Counted from the stretch's first letter, positions 50,694-63,506 are shown. The stretch: DNA of 64,000 nt from Cycas panzhihuaensis (GCA_023213395.1 CM041465.1:19158001-19222000); one strand, 5' to 3'. Made by a program: numbers and translations. Notes: generated by a model from the letters alone, not told the origin.

Positions 50694-51083
50694 ATGACTC
50701 TCTTTATCTTTACTGACAGTGAGAGTTGCGGTAATCCTGGTCCTTCTGCTGCCCTGTGGATTCTCCATGACCCTTCTAGGCATGATTTTCTACGTTCTAG
50801 GATCTTTCTCCCTAAGGCCACCAATAACGAAGCTGAGTACACGGCCATTATCGAATCCCTCACTGATGCACTATGTTTCCATCATGGATCTATTACTCTT
50901 CTTTGTGACTCCCAAGTCATGGTGTCCCATCTCACCTAGGTTTACCAAGTGTGATGCTCATACTTGAGAGCCCTCACCTTGACCATTAGATCCCTACTAG
51001 CTTGTTTCCAGTCTATTGATATACAACACATCCCTTGGGCCCTCAATTCTAAGGTGGACAACCTGGTTCGCCTCATCCTTTAG
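50694..51083 (+). pseudogene. F additional ribonuclease H (aRNH-like), downstream of integrase
   Basis: From the ATG at 50,694 the plus strand encodes a compact RNase HI fold: FIFTDSESCGNPGPSAALW, then KATNNEAEYTAIIESL, LLCDSQVMVSHLT, and after two stops HIPWALNSKVDNLV. The four catalytic acidic residues of RNase HI are all present: Asp codon 50,715, Glu 50,835, Asp 50,907, Asp 51,057. GNPGP and NNEAEY are typical of the archaeal/plant-type RNase H that Tat elements carry in addition to the pol RNase H. It is about 130 codons, interrupted by TAG (50,937) and TGA (50,952), ending at TAG 51,081-51,083. Its position, 4.3 kb after the integrase and about 450 bp before the 3' LTR, is notable. The domain call is firm; the start is inferred from the motif. 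Confidence 0.88.
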
Positions 51084-51528
51084 TGTCGCCTTCCTCTTCT
51101 TGCTGACCGCCTTTGAGACTTGCCTAGTCATCCTTTCGCCTGAGTCTCAAGTCATCTTGTAGCTTACTTTATGATCTGTTCGCACCTCTAAAAGCTAGTT
51201 TCTAATGAGGTTAAACTATGGCGACTACCAAGCTTGCTCATTTACCCTTTTTTCTTGATATCATCATGCACTTCTTTCCACACTTTTATGATAGGGGCAT
51301 TCCCCTCATCCTTCTCAGCTTTTAGTCGATTCTTGGGTGGCATATAGGTAACCCCTATGTTGTTTCCACCCATGTCCTCATATCCACACTTTCTGCCATG
51401 ACACTCGCCAGCACCCTTGACTCTTACTATGATTATGATTTACATATATACATATACATGTGCTACTGATAATTTTGTTGCCAACATTTGCCATCACACC
51501 ATGCTTCTGAGTAGCGAGGCTCTGCTGC
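51084..51528 (+). other. 3' untranslated region of F before the 3' LTR
   Basis: The RNase H frame continues for a short distance with stops (LPLLADRL...). No other motif was seen. It ends at the polypurine tract. Confidence 0.5.
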
Positions 51529-51539
51529 CAAGGGGTTAG
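51529..51539 (+). promoter_or_regulatory. polypurine tract of F
   Basis: CAAGGGGTTAG directly precedes the LTR start TGTTTCCC. It is a degenerate but correctly placed purine run. Confidence 0.65.
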
Positions 51540-54322
51540 TGTTTCCCAACTACCAGGAATGGGTACAGATAGGTCAACTCAGGTAAGCATAGGTATGCTT
51601 CTTCCTTTTCATTTTTATTATTTCTTTGGAAAGGTTGAAAGAAGTACTGCCTCATTGCATGATTGCTTGCTTCATTTATATGATCACCTTGCATCCGCTG
51701 CTTGATCATGCTGCTTGTCGTATTGTGAGTATGTGATGACCCGTGGGACCTACCTTTCCATAAGGCAGGCATCTCCATGGCACCCTACGACCCTATGCAC
51801 TACCTCCACATCGCCTAAAACTTTACTTGACTTGTATGATCTGCTCATACCTTGGCCTTGTGTCCCTATCACAACACTTCTGGGAACTTTAGACCTTAAT
51901 GCTCTATTTGGTCTAGTTTGTATGCCTCCCAAACTATCCCTATCCACCTAGATAGGAGGGCCAACCCCTCTTGAGGCTTGATATACTTATTCTAAGGCTC
52001 CTAAAACCCTGTTTATTTCTATTCTAACTTTTTGGTCCTACATCACTGTAAACTAAGTGGTACCGCAAAGTTTACTGTGGTGTGACTATTACAACTTATT
52101 TTTTATATCTGTCGTGGCAATTCTCACCTTTTTCGCGGAATTACCATGTGGCCACTCACCTAGCTCAGCCCTATTCGCACCCTAAACACTTGATTAGGGT
52201 TGATATGGGTATAAAACCCAAAAAGACCATCATTTCACATACCTTGGCTCTCCAACATGGCCTTCTAGTACTGCAGTTCTGCTCTTTTCCTCCCCACTTC
52301 CATAGGTGCGTCTGCAATCCTGCATTTCCTTCTACTCCAGCCTAGGATCTACCTACAATAGCTCTTCTCCGTGGTGGGAGGCCCTCCTCCAACCACCTTT
52401 CAAGCAAGTTTTTCGTGGTTCTCCTTTAAATATGCCTCAGTAAGTGTCTTCTACAGCTGTTCTTAGGGAAACCCCCTACAAACCCTACATGAACTCCTCT
52501 TTCTCGCTGGTTGCAGGGGAAAATCTACCCTAGACTTAGCCCAACAAGTACCTGAGGTCTTATTTTCAGAGTTTTGTATGTGTTCTTTCCATATTAGATC
52601 CATTTCTAAGTATATTTTCTTGCTCTCTTCCTGTTTGGATGTAGTAAAGGTTGTCTTCTTCGGGTTTAGCTTTGTACTTTTAGATTTTCACCATTTTCTC
52701 CATTGGTTTTCCTCAAGAAAGTACTAGAAGAAGGCCCATAAAGGCTGGGCAAAGGGAGTAAGGCAGGATCCATCCCACTGAGACCTACTCCCCAAGGGTA
52801 ACCCCTTCCCGTCTTTCTTCTCCTACTTCCATGCTTTTCTTAGGTTAAGTAGGAGAGGGTGGAGTTTTGGCTTGCGCTGGATATCAGTGTATGCAGACCT
52901 TACTGCATTGGTTCTAGGCATGCACGCCCCTCTTTTAGGCCTCCTTCATTCCCTTAACTTTGCCCGGTATCCCTTAGGATTTGTGATGAGACTTGTGTGA
53001 CGGATCACTATCCATAGTGACTCTATTACCTTATTGCCTCTCTAACATCTTGCCCCTACATTCTCATGTTCATTGGCTGTCTATAAACTACTATATACCC
53101 CTACCTTGTTGTACCTAAAGGCTACGTGGAGAACTTTAGTGGAGGGTTTTGCCATCATGAGGTTGCCCTTCCCTTTTTCTTGCTTGAGGTATGTGGTTTA
53201 CTTTGAGGAAAGTTGAGTTGTTTACAACAGTAGTTACTTCAATTTAAATATAATGTTTTAGAATTTACATTACATATATTTGCATATATATAGCCTTCTT
53301 GTAGCCCCTTCTTGGAAGGGAGAAACTCTTGTATGTGTAGGTTTGAAGTGGCACCCGCAAAGGGAAAAGGCATCTGATTTCGGGTAAGCCTTTACCCTCA
53401 TTTACCTTTCACTTTGTTTGCTTCTTTTATCTTTTCCGTTCTGCTTATCTTTCATAAGGGGAAGGTAAGGAAGCCCCTGTCTTCCGCATCAACCTTGGTC
53501 ACACATTAACCAATTGGTGAGAGGGTGCACGTTGTGCACGAGAGATGTCCTTCATTGACTGCCATGCTTTCCAGGTATGCTTCGTCCCTCTTTCCCATCA
53601 CCTCTTTCTTTTTTTTTGTTTTTATAAAAAATCTATTATATCAATCTAATACGTCACATAAGAGTAAGAAGGGGAAATCAATTAGTCACTTGCATCTTTT
53701 GCATCAGAATATTGCATGCTTGCTTTCTTTCATAGGAAAAGTCATAGTAGGAAATACATTCCTCCCCCTTTCTCCTACCCATCCTGAAAATATTCATAGA
53801 TGCATCTCATCTAGCTTGCTTGCTTGCATGTGAAATGCTTGTACTTCCTTTTATTTTCTCTTGCCCTTTGCATCTTGAGTGAAAGAGAGAGAAAAAGAAA
53901 GAGCTCCCTTTTTACTCCATTGCTTACTCCTTCCCTTAGTTGTATTTGTCTAAAACAAATAATCTAGGGAAGCCTACTCACATTCATCTTAGGCCCTTTG
54001 CCTATACCCTTTCACCTTTATTTTCCTTTGTCATAGGGAAACCCATTAAGGATTCCTCTTCTTCCCTTTTGGCCATCTAAGGGTGGGAGGACCTTCCTCT
54101 TGAGACCATCTAGGCTACCCCTACATGTGTCTTCTCTTTCTGGCTGAAAGCTTCTACAAGGTAGTTGAGTGCCATTAGTGGGTCCTGAACTCATGCTCTG
54201 GTGTACGGACATCCTGCATGATGTTCCTTTTGCTTATAGGTACTCATCCACACCTTCAACATCAATTGTTGACCACCATCATTCCTATTGAGCATAGCGG
54301 CCATCCCATAGACGTGCATCCA
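51540..54322 (+). repeat. 3' LTR of F (2,783 bp)
   Basis: It is collinear with the split 5' LTR from TGTTTCC to GCATCCA. It lacks the D insertion and so shows D's empty target site near 51,640 (GAAGTACTGCC). It is followed by GGATG (54,323-54,327). Confidence 0.96.
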
Positions 54323-54327
54323 GGATG

Positions 54328-55050
54328 AAATATGGGAGATGACATAAGAAAATCTAAAATATAAAGAGGTTCCTCTTATAATTAGTATATATTTTCCTCA
54401 TCATTAGAGAAGAGAAGGAAGGTTGAGCACTTAGTTAAGGCAAAGTTTACACTCCATAGCTCAGTTGAATTAGATATGGGTGGGGTTGGATAATATTATA
54501 AGCACTAACATAAGAGGTTTTACTACTATATAGATGGGGAGGTAGTTACATATATGGTATGCCTATCCAAGATGCTTAAGAAGATACGTTAGGTTGTGAT
54601 GGGACCTAAGAGACATGAACACTATCTCTAAAAGTGGGGTGCTCACCTATGTTTGGACAAGAAAGAAAGGGTAAACCATAATATTCTCTAATATACAAAT
54701 CAATACCCTAGGTTAGTTGATGAGTAGATGTGGTAATAAATTACTAAGGAGAAGGGGTGACATTAATAAAATAAGGTTACATCTATGATGAGATGGAGGT
54801 ATCTTTAGTATGATCAAATCTCACTTAGATAGAATGAATTAGTATGGAAGTAGGTACTTATAGGGATGAGGATTGGGGAACTAACCCTTATAAACAAATA
54901 AGGGATTTCCTTGATGTAGGGATGGTGGAGGCATTGGGTCCTTAAGGAAGGACTATAGAAATAGAATGAATAAAATGCAGGGTGATAAAATAGGATGGAG
55001 GGATAGAGGCAAGACTAATAAATTTAGGATCTGTCTATGTCTTTTTTAAT
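54328..55050 (-). pseudogene. Element A gag N-terminal part
   Basis: On the minus strand, upstream of the F insertion, the sequence is rich in Tyr, Pro, Ser and Gln with stops (for example SAYNIIQPHPYLIQLSYGV, about 54,510-54,450). It matches in composition and position the N-terminal third of F's Gag (PYGQNLIPHPSFPLSYITPY). The assignment rests on this and on continuity with 31,428 across the GGATG duplication. Confidence 0.55.
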
Positions 55051-55728
55051 AGGATGTCTTTTAATAAAGTTTATTTTTTGCAACCAAATATGTAAGATGA
55101 TAAAAAACAACCAACCTAAAGAGGCCAATCATCAATACCAACTCTTATGAAGGAGTCTCCAATTATTTTTGCATGTGATTCTTAATAAGTATGAACTAAT
55201 ATGGATTCACAATTTACAAAACACATGTAATAAAATAAATATATGCAAATGAAAGAAACATGCCTATGAGTAACAACTAAAAGACATTATTCATTCATAT
55301 TAATTAATAAACCATTTGCATGAAAAGAGAAAAAATTAATCAAACCACACAAATAATTGAAGGGGATCTAGATCTAAAAATTACACTTATAGTTGTCCTA
55401 TTTACAATATCTTCCTATGCTTCCTTCAATGTTTTAGGAATGTATGATAGTGTATAAGATGATAGTAGTTAAATGATTATGTAATTCTTAACACATTCAC
55501 AACAAAGAAACTAAAATAATAAACATGAAAGATGAAACCTTCTTTTATTTTATAAGAATATAATAGACCTATTCTTATAACCATTCAACATAGAGAAATA
55601 GAAATAGAAATAGAAAATGCTAGATAAAAGATAAAGAGATGAAGTTCCAAAGAGCATTTATTAACATAAGATTATAAAATACTCAATGATGATCTCACTT
55701 ATACATTACACATACATACACACACACA

Positions 55729-55773
<45 letters not shown>

Positions 55774-55925
55774 CAGGCTATTAAGGTTATCCATCTCTTA
55801 GACTTATGCATGTGAGATAATTATAGTAAGAATAATCTCATATAGTGGAGGATCATAGCATGCCCTCCCCCTTAAAATACTTTACCCTTGAAGCATCATG
55901 ATATAATGGTATATGTGACCACATA
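55051..55925. other. AT-rich region, probably 5' leader of A; includes CA microsatellite
   Basis: No gene seen. The CA repeat at 55,710-55,772 is described separately. If element A continues here it would be its untranslated leader, but no A primer site or LTR was recognised. Confidence 0.35.
55710..55772. repeat. CA microsatellite
   Basis: Nearly uninterrupted CA dinucleotides with CATACA interruptions. Confidence 0.95.
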
Positions 55926-58750
55926 TGTTTCCTAGCTATCAGGAATGGACATGGGTGAGTCAACTGAGGTAAGTATAAGTATGCTTCTATCTCTTACCTT
56001 TATCAGTTCTAAAAAAGGTAGATTAAAGCACTTCACCTACATTGTATAATGATTGACTCACTACATGACTACTATGCATTCATTGCTTGATTATATTGTA
56101 TCTCAATAATTTTTAGCCTATGACAATCTAGGAATACATATCCCATGGTGCTTGATAACCCTCCTCCATGTCTCCACAATGTCCCCAAGTATTATTTGGC
56201 TCCCATAGCCTAATCACATCACCCATTATCATATCATGACCCCTAGCAGCCTGCCTAGGCTTGGTTGTCATCTCACATCTATTTGTTGTCTTTTTAGAGA
56301 ACCTTTCAGCACCATTACTTATCTGATATGGCCTCCTTAAGCCCCACAACTCCTTCCTGCCACTTAGACTGAGTACCATGCTTCTTTGGGCCTAAGTTTC
56401 CCCTCTTTTGGAGCTTTCAAGCTCCTCTTCCTTTGCTTTTCCCTTTGTTTCTATTGCACCACATTAAACTTTGCAGTACTACTAAGTTTACCACAGGGTA
56501 ATTGTTAACATTTATTTTTTAAATTTGCTATGGTTAATTTTGCATTTATTGTAAAGTTGCCACGTGGTAGCGACTTGTCTCTGGCCCAAGCCAAACCCTA
56601 ATCACTCGATTGAGCTAGGGTTGGGTTTAAAAACCTAAAAATACCCTCATTTCCTCTCTCTCACACCCATTTTTTCTACTACTTCCTTTAAAAATGCCCT
56701 GCAAATAGGACCAAATCTGCTACATCTACTTCTCAACCAGCTACTAGACTCCTGTAGCTTCAGACATATAGTTGCAGGCCTACAACGTGGCTAACCAAGA
56801 GAAGATCATGCTCTAAATACTCCATCAATTCCAGCTACCATTCTTGCTCTAGTTTTCTTCCTGCTTATTACTTCACTGGGGTTTTCACCTACAAGCCCCA
56901 TAGGGTTTACTTCTTTATCTAATTTCATAGGTGGATCTTCCTCAGATCTACCTACAATAGGTACCTCTAAGTCCATCCTCTACTTTTCGTTTCTTTAAGT
57001 AATACAAGTATTATTTACCAATACTTTTTGCAGCAATGTTTCTCTTCCCTTCTATTGTGAACCAAAGGTAAACCCTCTCCTTCTTGCATATCTTCTCTTT
57101 CCCTTGGCTCCTTCCTAGTTTCTTCAAGGAGGCAGTGAGGTAGAGGCATCTACGGAGAGTGAAAGGAGCCAAAGGTAGGGTCCTGCACCCAATGAGCCTT
57201 CTCCTCAAGGGCATCCCCCTTCTCTCCTCACCTCTCCCTTCTCCATACCTCCCTTGAGTTCCCAAAGAGCCATTGGAAGGGAGATCATTACTGGCAACAG
57301 CGTAGGTAGCCCATTGTTGCACTTGCAACTAGTCCAACAGATCCTACATGGGTGGGGTTTGAGCCCCTACTCTATATTCTCTTTTGTCACTTGGTTAAAA
57401 CCTTGTAGAGCTTGCAAAAGTTGCATGTTGCATCTTTTGTAACTTTGATAATATTTGCAACATTATTTACCATCTATTTTCTTATATTTCTAGAAGCTTG
57501 TTGCATTTTTCTCTCCTTTCATTGTAGTACATGGGGGTAGCATGAAGCACCTATGATTTGGAGGGTTAGCCATTCTAAGGCTAGTTGCCCTCGTTCTCTC
57601 TCTTTCTCGCTTTTTCTGCATTGCATACTAAAGAACATATAAGGTGCAAAGAGTGATATTGGAGGTGAACATATTTCTTTTGACTAAGATAGTTGTATCC
57701 TGTCATTTTCTATATTACATATCCATCCCACATATGTTTGGTGCTCCTTGGGAAAGGGCAAATCTCATTTGGTTGTAGGTTTTCCTATTGTATTTTGGAG
57801 AGAAAAGAGGATTCCATTCCAAGTATGTTCCCCTCCTTTCAATGGTTACTTTCTTTTACTTTCAAAGTTGTAAAGTAGAGTCGTGATTGTCTTTATATTT
57901 TCAGGCACTACATTTCTTTTTTTTCCTTTGATTTCAGGGGAAGGTAAGGAAGCCCCCTTCTTCGCCAACATTATTTTTGTTGTGTCATTTGTGGTTAGAG
58001 AAGGACAAGGATCGTAAGCATAGAAAGGGTAGTGCTACTTCAACCACCGTATTCCAGGTATGCCTCTCCTTTTCTAGCTTTCCTCTCTTTATCCCCTTCC
58101 CCTCATTTGAATGTTATTTGGTGAAAAAAGAAAGGAAAAATATTAGTTTAGATCTCGTGTATTTCACTTGCTTTCTTGTTTCTTTGTAAAATGCACATAG
58201 TGGAAATCTATGCATTCATATGCATACACCTCTCCTATTTTGTTGTATTGTCACCTAGAAACTTCACATTCTTTGCATAAGCTTTGTGTCATATAGCAAT
58301 TCCTTTTGATCTTCCTTTCTTACATTTGAAAGACAAGGAGAGTGAGGTTGTATGTATAGGTAAATGAGAGACGGAGTTTTGTATTACCTTCTTGTCTTAA
58401 AAAGTAATCTCTTTAAATATAAAGACACAACATTGATATATACACCACACCCTCACTTTATATTTATATACCTTAAACTAAATAAAAATAAACCCAAAGA
58501 TGACCCCTTTCATTGATTTGCCACTTCTAAGATCCTCCTAGGTTTAGCACCTTGAGGGCACCCCCTCTAAAGGTTGTTTACTTTACATTCTTCACTTCTC
58601 TTGATTAGACTCCACTAGTTTGGCCTTTAGCCTATGGAGCCAGCCATCCCTTTGACCACTCACATCCTGAGCCACCTCAGGCTCATGTCTGTGGGTCCTT
58701 CCTCTTCTCCTACTAGAGGTCATTCCTCTCACACTCCTTTCACGCGAGGA
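55926..58750 (+). repeat. old LTR of the F family (solo or truncated by G)
   Basis: It starts TGTTTCCTAGCTATCAGGAATGG, matching the first bases of F's LTRs, and stays collinear for about 2.8 kb. Shared landmarks are the AAACTTTGCAGTACT motif (56,468-56,482), the GGTTTAAAAACC box (about 56,620), and GGGGAAGGTAAGGAAGCCC (57,938-57,956, against 38,639 and 53,459 in F). It is much more diverged than F's own LTR pair, so it comes from an older or different subfamily member. No polypurine tract precedes it, which fits a 5' or solo LTR. The right end is obscured by copia G. Confidence 0.7.
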
Positions 58751-58756
58751 GCCTTT

Positions 58757-59053
58757 TGAAAAGGGTTAATGACATAAGGTCATTACATTAGTTGATTATT
58801 TCAAAAAAGGGTCTTAAGTGAACTTTAAATTAGATCACTTAAGTGAAATTCACTTTCATGTACATTATGTGTAATTTCATTTCACCTAACTCTAATGCTT
58901 CCTCTCTCAATATAAAAGTAAAGCTCAACGGAGGAGATTCATTCTTACCTCCCCATTTTGTGAGAAGTACTTTCTTTCTCTTAAGTCTCTCCTGCTCCCA
59001 TGTTTTCCTTTGTATTTAGTGCATGGAGATGAAGGATAGATCCACTCTTTTCA
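58757..59053 (+). repeat. 5' LTR of copia G (left end tentative)
   Basis: It ends TTTTCA two bases before a clear primer site. A TATAAAA box is at about 58,909-58,915. The start at TGAAAAGGG (58,757) is a guess, because the partner LTR lies beyond the window. Confidence 0.6.
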
Positions 59054-59055
59054 TG

Positions 59056-59067
59056 TGGTATCAGATC
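59056..59067 (+). promoter_or_regulatory. primer binding site of G (tRNA-iMet)
   Basis: TGGTATCAGATC agrees at 10 or more of 12 positions with TGGTATCAGAGC. Confidence 0.9.
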
Positions 59068-61038
59068 TTACTTCCTTCATATTCCTCACTTGCACTTGCA
59101 ATGGAGCCAGCACTTCCTTCTCCCCCATAATCCATGTGGTGAAGGAGATTGTGAAAGTGAATTTAGAAATATTTTTAAGTTATTATGATAGCATATTTTG
59201 TATTGTTTGCTTTTCCTTTCTCTTTTGTAGGTTTGTAAGCATAATACAAGGAGTTATAAGGCCCAAGGATTCTAATCCTTTGCTGGCCATTCATGCTATC
59301 TCATTCTTCCTTTTCTTTCCCCTCTTTTTATCCATTTAACAAGGGGAATGCTACCAAAATTTTTTCTAGCATTTAGAAGAATGATTGTAAGGGGAGGTTT
59401 TACATATTTTTTTTAAAGAATTTCAAGCCATTTAAAATATCCATTATTATATGCTCTCACCTTGCCCATATTAGGATCTTGGTGATAAAAAAATGATGGA
59501 AATTTCATATGGTATCATGTGTTAATGAGATATTAGCAAGCTAAAATTTCTACAGAAATATAATTTGATTATTGAACTTCAGAGGTTTGCAAAATATTCT
59601 ACAAAGCTCCAATTGAAGTGATTCTAATTGTCTAAGATGAGGCTTTGAGTCTACTTTCTAGCACAAAAACTAGCACCTAATTTGGATGTCGTATGAGCAA
59701 GTTATTGATGTTGTAGTGAATAGCAGTTATTTTTAGTAAGAATTTTGGAAAAATATAATTTCCTAACTTTGTGGGGCTTTCAAAAACTTTCCAAAACTCA
59801 TTTGGACCTTATTCCACTTCTTAAAGATGAATCTCTAAGTCTAGTTTGTAGCACAAAAACTGGCACTCCATTTTGACATCGTGGGAGAAAGTTATTGATG
59901 ATTTAGTGAAGACTACTTTTTTTATATTAACAAAAAAAAAAGTGAAAGAAAATTTCTTCCTTCTTTTTATAAGGCTTAAAAGCCCATTGTAAAAGTGAGA
60001 AAAAACACCTAGATCAGAGTAATATCCGGTGTCCTCACTCACGTATTAGTATTGTATTTTAGCACTCTAAAGACACTTCAAGCAAGCACTCCAAGTAAGC
60101 ATTCTATTTTCAGATAAATATGCATTTGATGCAATTCGATAATCTTTTCACTCTTCCTAAAAGGAACACATCACGTACGCTATTTTCTGCCATCTTGTAC
60201 CTGTTCACACACTCTCCAAGGTTGAGATACCTTGGTTCACAAAATGTTGTGCCCTAAAGGAGGTGTGGGTTTCAAGTTGGGACTAGACTAGACTGGAATA
60301 TTGGTGAGGTTTGGTTAGCCATACCATTGTGCCTCAATTAGGGATCATCCTGATAACCAACCGGGAACACTAAAACTTTAATACAAGATTAAAATATACC
60401 TGATCTAATATTCATCATAGCCATGGGTATGCACATACCACTCTTTAGAGGAGGTATATAGCTGCTCATTGGTGAACTAGTTGAGGATTAGGAGTACCTG
60501 GGCTCTGTTATAACTTAGATTTCATCACCAAGTATGATTACGGGTATCATGGGTGAAGGCCAACTTAATTCTGCTAGAAGCCTAGGCATCCTTTCAATAA
60601 CCTTAACTACACGTTGGATACAAGTTAGAGGTTATTGGATTGATTACACATCCTATATTTGAATTTCAAGTTGTGTAAACCTAATGATGTCAACTTCTAC
60701 ATTGGCCTACAATCTTGTATATTGATTACTTACTTATTTGTAAAAAGTGATCCATAGTGTAATCACAATCATAATGCTTCTCATATTCTCGTCATCGTTA
60801 ATATTTGCCACAAGTGTTAGTGGCCAATTTTTATCATAGAGCTTCTCATATTCCTGCTGTGTTAGGTTAATATTTGTCATAAGTGTTGGTGACTTTTCTC
60901 TAAGTTGCTCCCTACACTACTTCATTACATTTTCCATTTGTGAATAGTGATCGATCATTTATTGCCATCACTTTTATAGTCCCTTGTTTATTTATTCCCT
61001 TCTAAAAAGATACCATATCTTCACAGTTCAAGCAAAAT
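59068..61038 (+). other. 2-kb leader of G with an internal tandem duplication
   Basis: No coding domain seen. A segment of about 87 bp with the core TAGCACAAAAACT occurs at 59,634-59,720 and again at 59,824-59,910, a 190-bp period with about 75-80 percent similarity by eye. Confidence 0.65.
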
Positions 61039-63506
61039 ATGAACTGCATTCTAAAAGGGAAAGAAAATTGGGACGTGGTTCACTAGTGTCAGAAATGCTA
61101 CGAAGTATAAAGGTCTATGGAGAGATCACTTAAAACCTACACCACCTGTTATACCTACAGCTACCATAATTGCTTCAATAGGAGGTGCTCCAACTGCTCC
61201 CATTGAAGCTACAGCTAAATGCCAATGGTAACTTGATGATGATAAAATCCATGTAGGGATACTACTTATAACTTATTATTCCCTGTATAATCTTATTGAT
61301 GAAGCTGTATATGATACAGCATGGAAAGTTCTTAAAGTTCTTAAGAAGAACTTTGACACTAAACCAGACTTAGAATTTGCTCACTTAGTGCTGAAGATGA
61401 ACAAATTGAAAATGCAGAAAGGACATGCAAGTGAGACAATCAATCTCCTTCATCCAATCAAGCAAGTCATTGATAAAGATTTTAAAACTTAATGTATTAC
61501 ATGGGCTTTCTTGATTCAGTCATGTCTCCATATCCTAGATTATAAAAATCCATTGGGAAGTCTTCAATCTAGTGGCACTTTGAAGACCCTAAACTTTAAG
61601 GATCTTGCTGATAAGTTCATTGAATTTAATAAGACCTTTGATACCAACTTTGCCACTACATCAGATCCAATTGATGCTGCTTTTGAAGTGGAAGAAGATT
61701 TTTGTTACACCAAAAATCAAGGTCAATACTCTCGTAGAGGTGGTAATTCCCATGGAAGAGGAAGAGGTAGACAATAAGGACAACGCCCTCTTAGTCAATA
61801 GGCTCCTCAATTCCGACAAAAATAGTCTTAAGGCTAAGGCCAAAATAATCAACCTAGACCTAGATCTAGTAATCAGAGACAATCCAACCAACCCAATACT
61901 TAGACTAGAGATCAAAAAATCGTGCGCCAAAGGTGTAATTGAAAAGGACATTATGCCAAAAATTGTAGAACTTCCGCTAACAAACTACTAAGTTATCAAC
62001 AGCGCCATGATGCACATAATGTTGATAATACTTCTTTTGAAGATGCTTTTGGTGGAATGCAATTTGCTCATGCACACCTTCAAAGAATTGGGACCACTTC
62101 ATCAAATGTTGTTGATAGATCCACTAAGTATATTGAGGCTCATTATGGCTATGCTTATTCATTTTTGCCTTCACCACTTGGAGTTGCAAATAGTGATACC
62201 TCAAATACTTCATCGTGGATCATGGATACTGGAGCAACACAACACATGACTTATCATCGCTAGTTCTTTCAAGATTTTGACTCTAAAGTTCATGGTGTTG
62301 TACACATGGCTGACAAATCATCTCAGCTAGTCAAAGGACTTGGAACTATCTGCCTAAAACTCCCAGGCCTTCCAAATTTTACACTTGTTGATGTTTTATA
62401 TATTCCTACTCAAATGTAATCGCTCTCCCTGTCCACCCTTGTCTCTCATGGATTTGATCTGAGTGTAACTACAAACAATCAAACTCTCTGTGTCATTCAC
62501 CCTCCTTCAAATGCTGTGGTTATGACCGGAATTCTTAATGGCAAACATTTTCACCTAACTAGCTCACCATCCTCTTAAGCCAACTATGTTAATGATGAAT
62601 TTGCTTTTACCACAACCCTGACTCCTTAAAACTTATCCCAAGCAAATCTATGGCATGCTCGTATGGGCCATATCAAAATTGATCATTTAAGAGAACTACA
62701 AGACACTCTTCCTGGTTTACCTAAGTTCCCCTATAAGCCCTTTAAATGTGAAGCATGTATTGTTGCTAAATCTCAAAGACAACCCTTTCCTCATAGTCAG
62801 TGGAAATCTAGCCAACCTTTGCAGCTTGTACACTCAGATATATGCAGTCCTATGCCTATCCCTTCTCTCAAACAGAAGTGGTACTATATTACTTTTATTG
62901 ATGATTTTACCAAGAAAGTATGGGTTGCTTTCCTTGCAAAGAAAGATGAAGCTTTTTCTATGTTTCAAGCTTTCAAGGCCCGCGTGGAAAATGAATCTAG
63001 ATTCAAGATCAAAATACTCAAGACTAACAATGGTGGTGAGTACACATCCAATGATTTTGAATCATACCTACATCAACATGGAATCAAACATCAGACCACT
63101 GTTGTAGGTACACCCCAGCAAAATGGAGTTGTCGAGCGCATAAATAGGACCATCATGAATATGGCTCGTGCTATGCTGGTATATAAGAATGTCCCTATCT
63201 ATCTTTGGGCTGAGGCTATCTGGACTGTTGTGTATTACATCAGCACTGTTAGTCCCTCCAAGCTCGGCCCCTATCCATATGAAATGTGGTATGGAAAAAC
63301 CCCCTCTATCTCGCATTTTAAAATTTTTGGCTCTACTTGTTATGCTCATATTTTACAGGAACATAGAAATAAGCTCCAAGATAGAGCCATCAAAGGCATC
63401 TTTGTCAGATACCCTATGGACAAAAAGGGATACAAGGTTTTCATACCTTCACAGTGCAAAATCATCATCACTAGAGATGTTATCTTTATAGAGACTAAAG
63501 ATTAAT
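61039..63506 (+). pseudogene. G gag-pol 5' part: Gag, zinc knuckle, protease, integrase (Ty1/copia)
   Basis: ATG at 61,039 with LKGKENW, then a 1-base frameshift near 61,070 into a frame that is then held to the window end. UBN2-type Gag has TAWKVLKKNFDTK-like sequence (about 61,320). An RGRGRG-type basic tail is followed by a zinc knuckle (about 61,920-61,960), RQRCN.KGHYAKNC, with its first Cys lost. The protease site WIMDTGATQHMT is intact (DTGA at 62,224-62,235). The Gag-pre-integrase domain (62,640-62,760) has WHARMGH and CEACIVAKSQR. The integrase core is open for 280 codons (62,663-63,505) with the first Asp (VHSDICSP) and the Glu (NGVVERINRT), but the second Asp is Asn (KTNNGGEY). The stop TAA at 63,504 is followed by the continuing frame. 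Confidence 0.93.

Noticed and set aside
60160-60660. Possible homology between the leaders of G and C (about 16,440-16,900)
   Set aside because: Similar composition and a few short shared phrases such as TTGGTTC and GAGGTATATAG, but no collinear alignment by eye.
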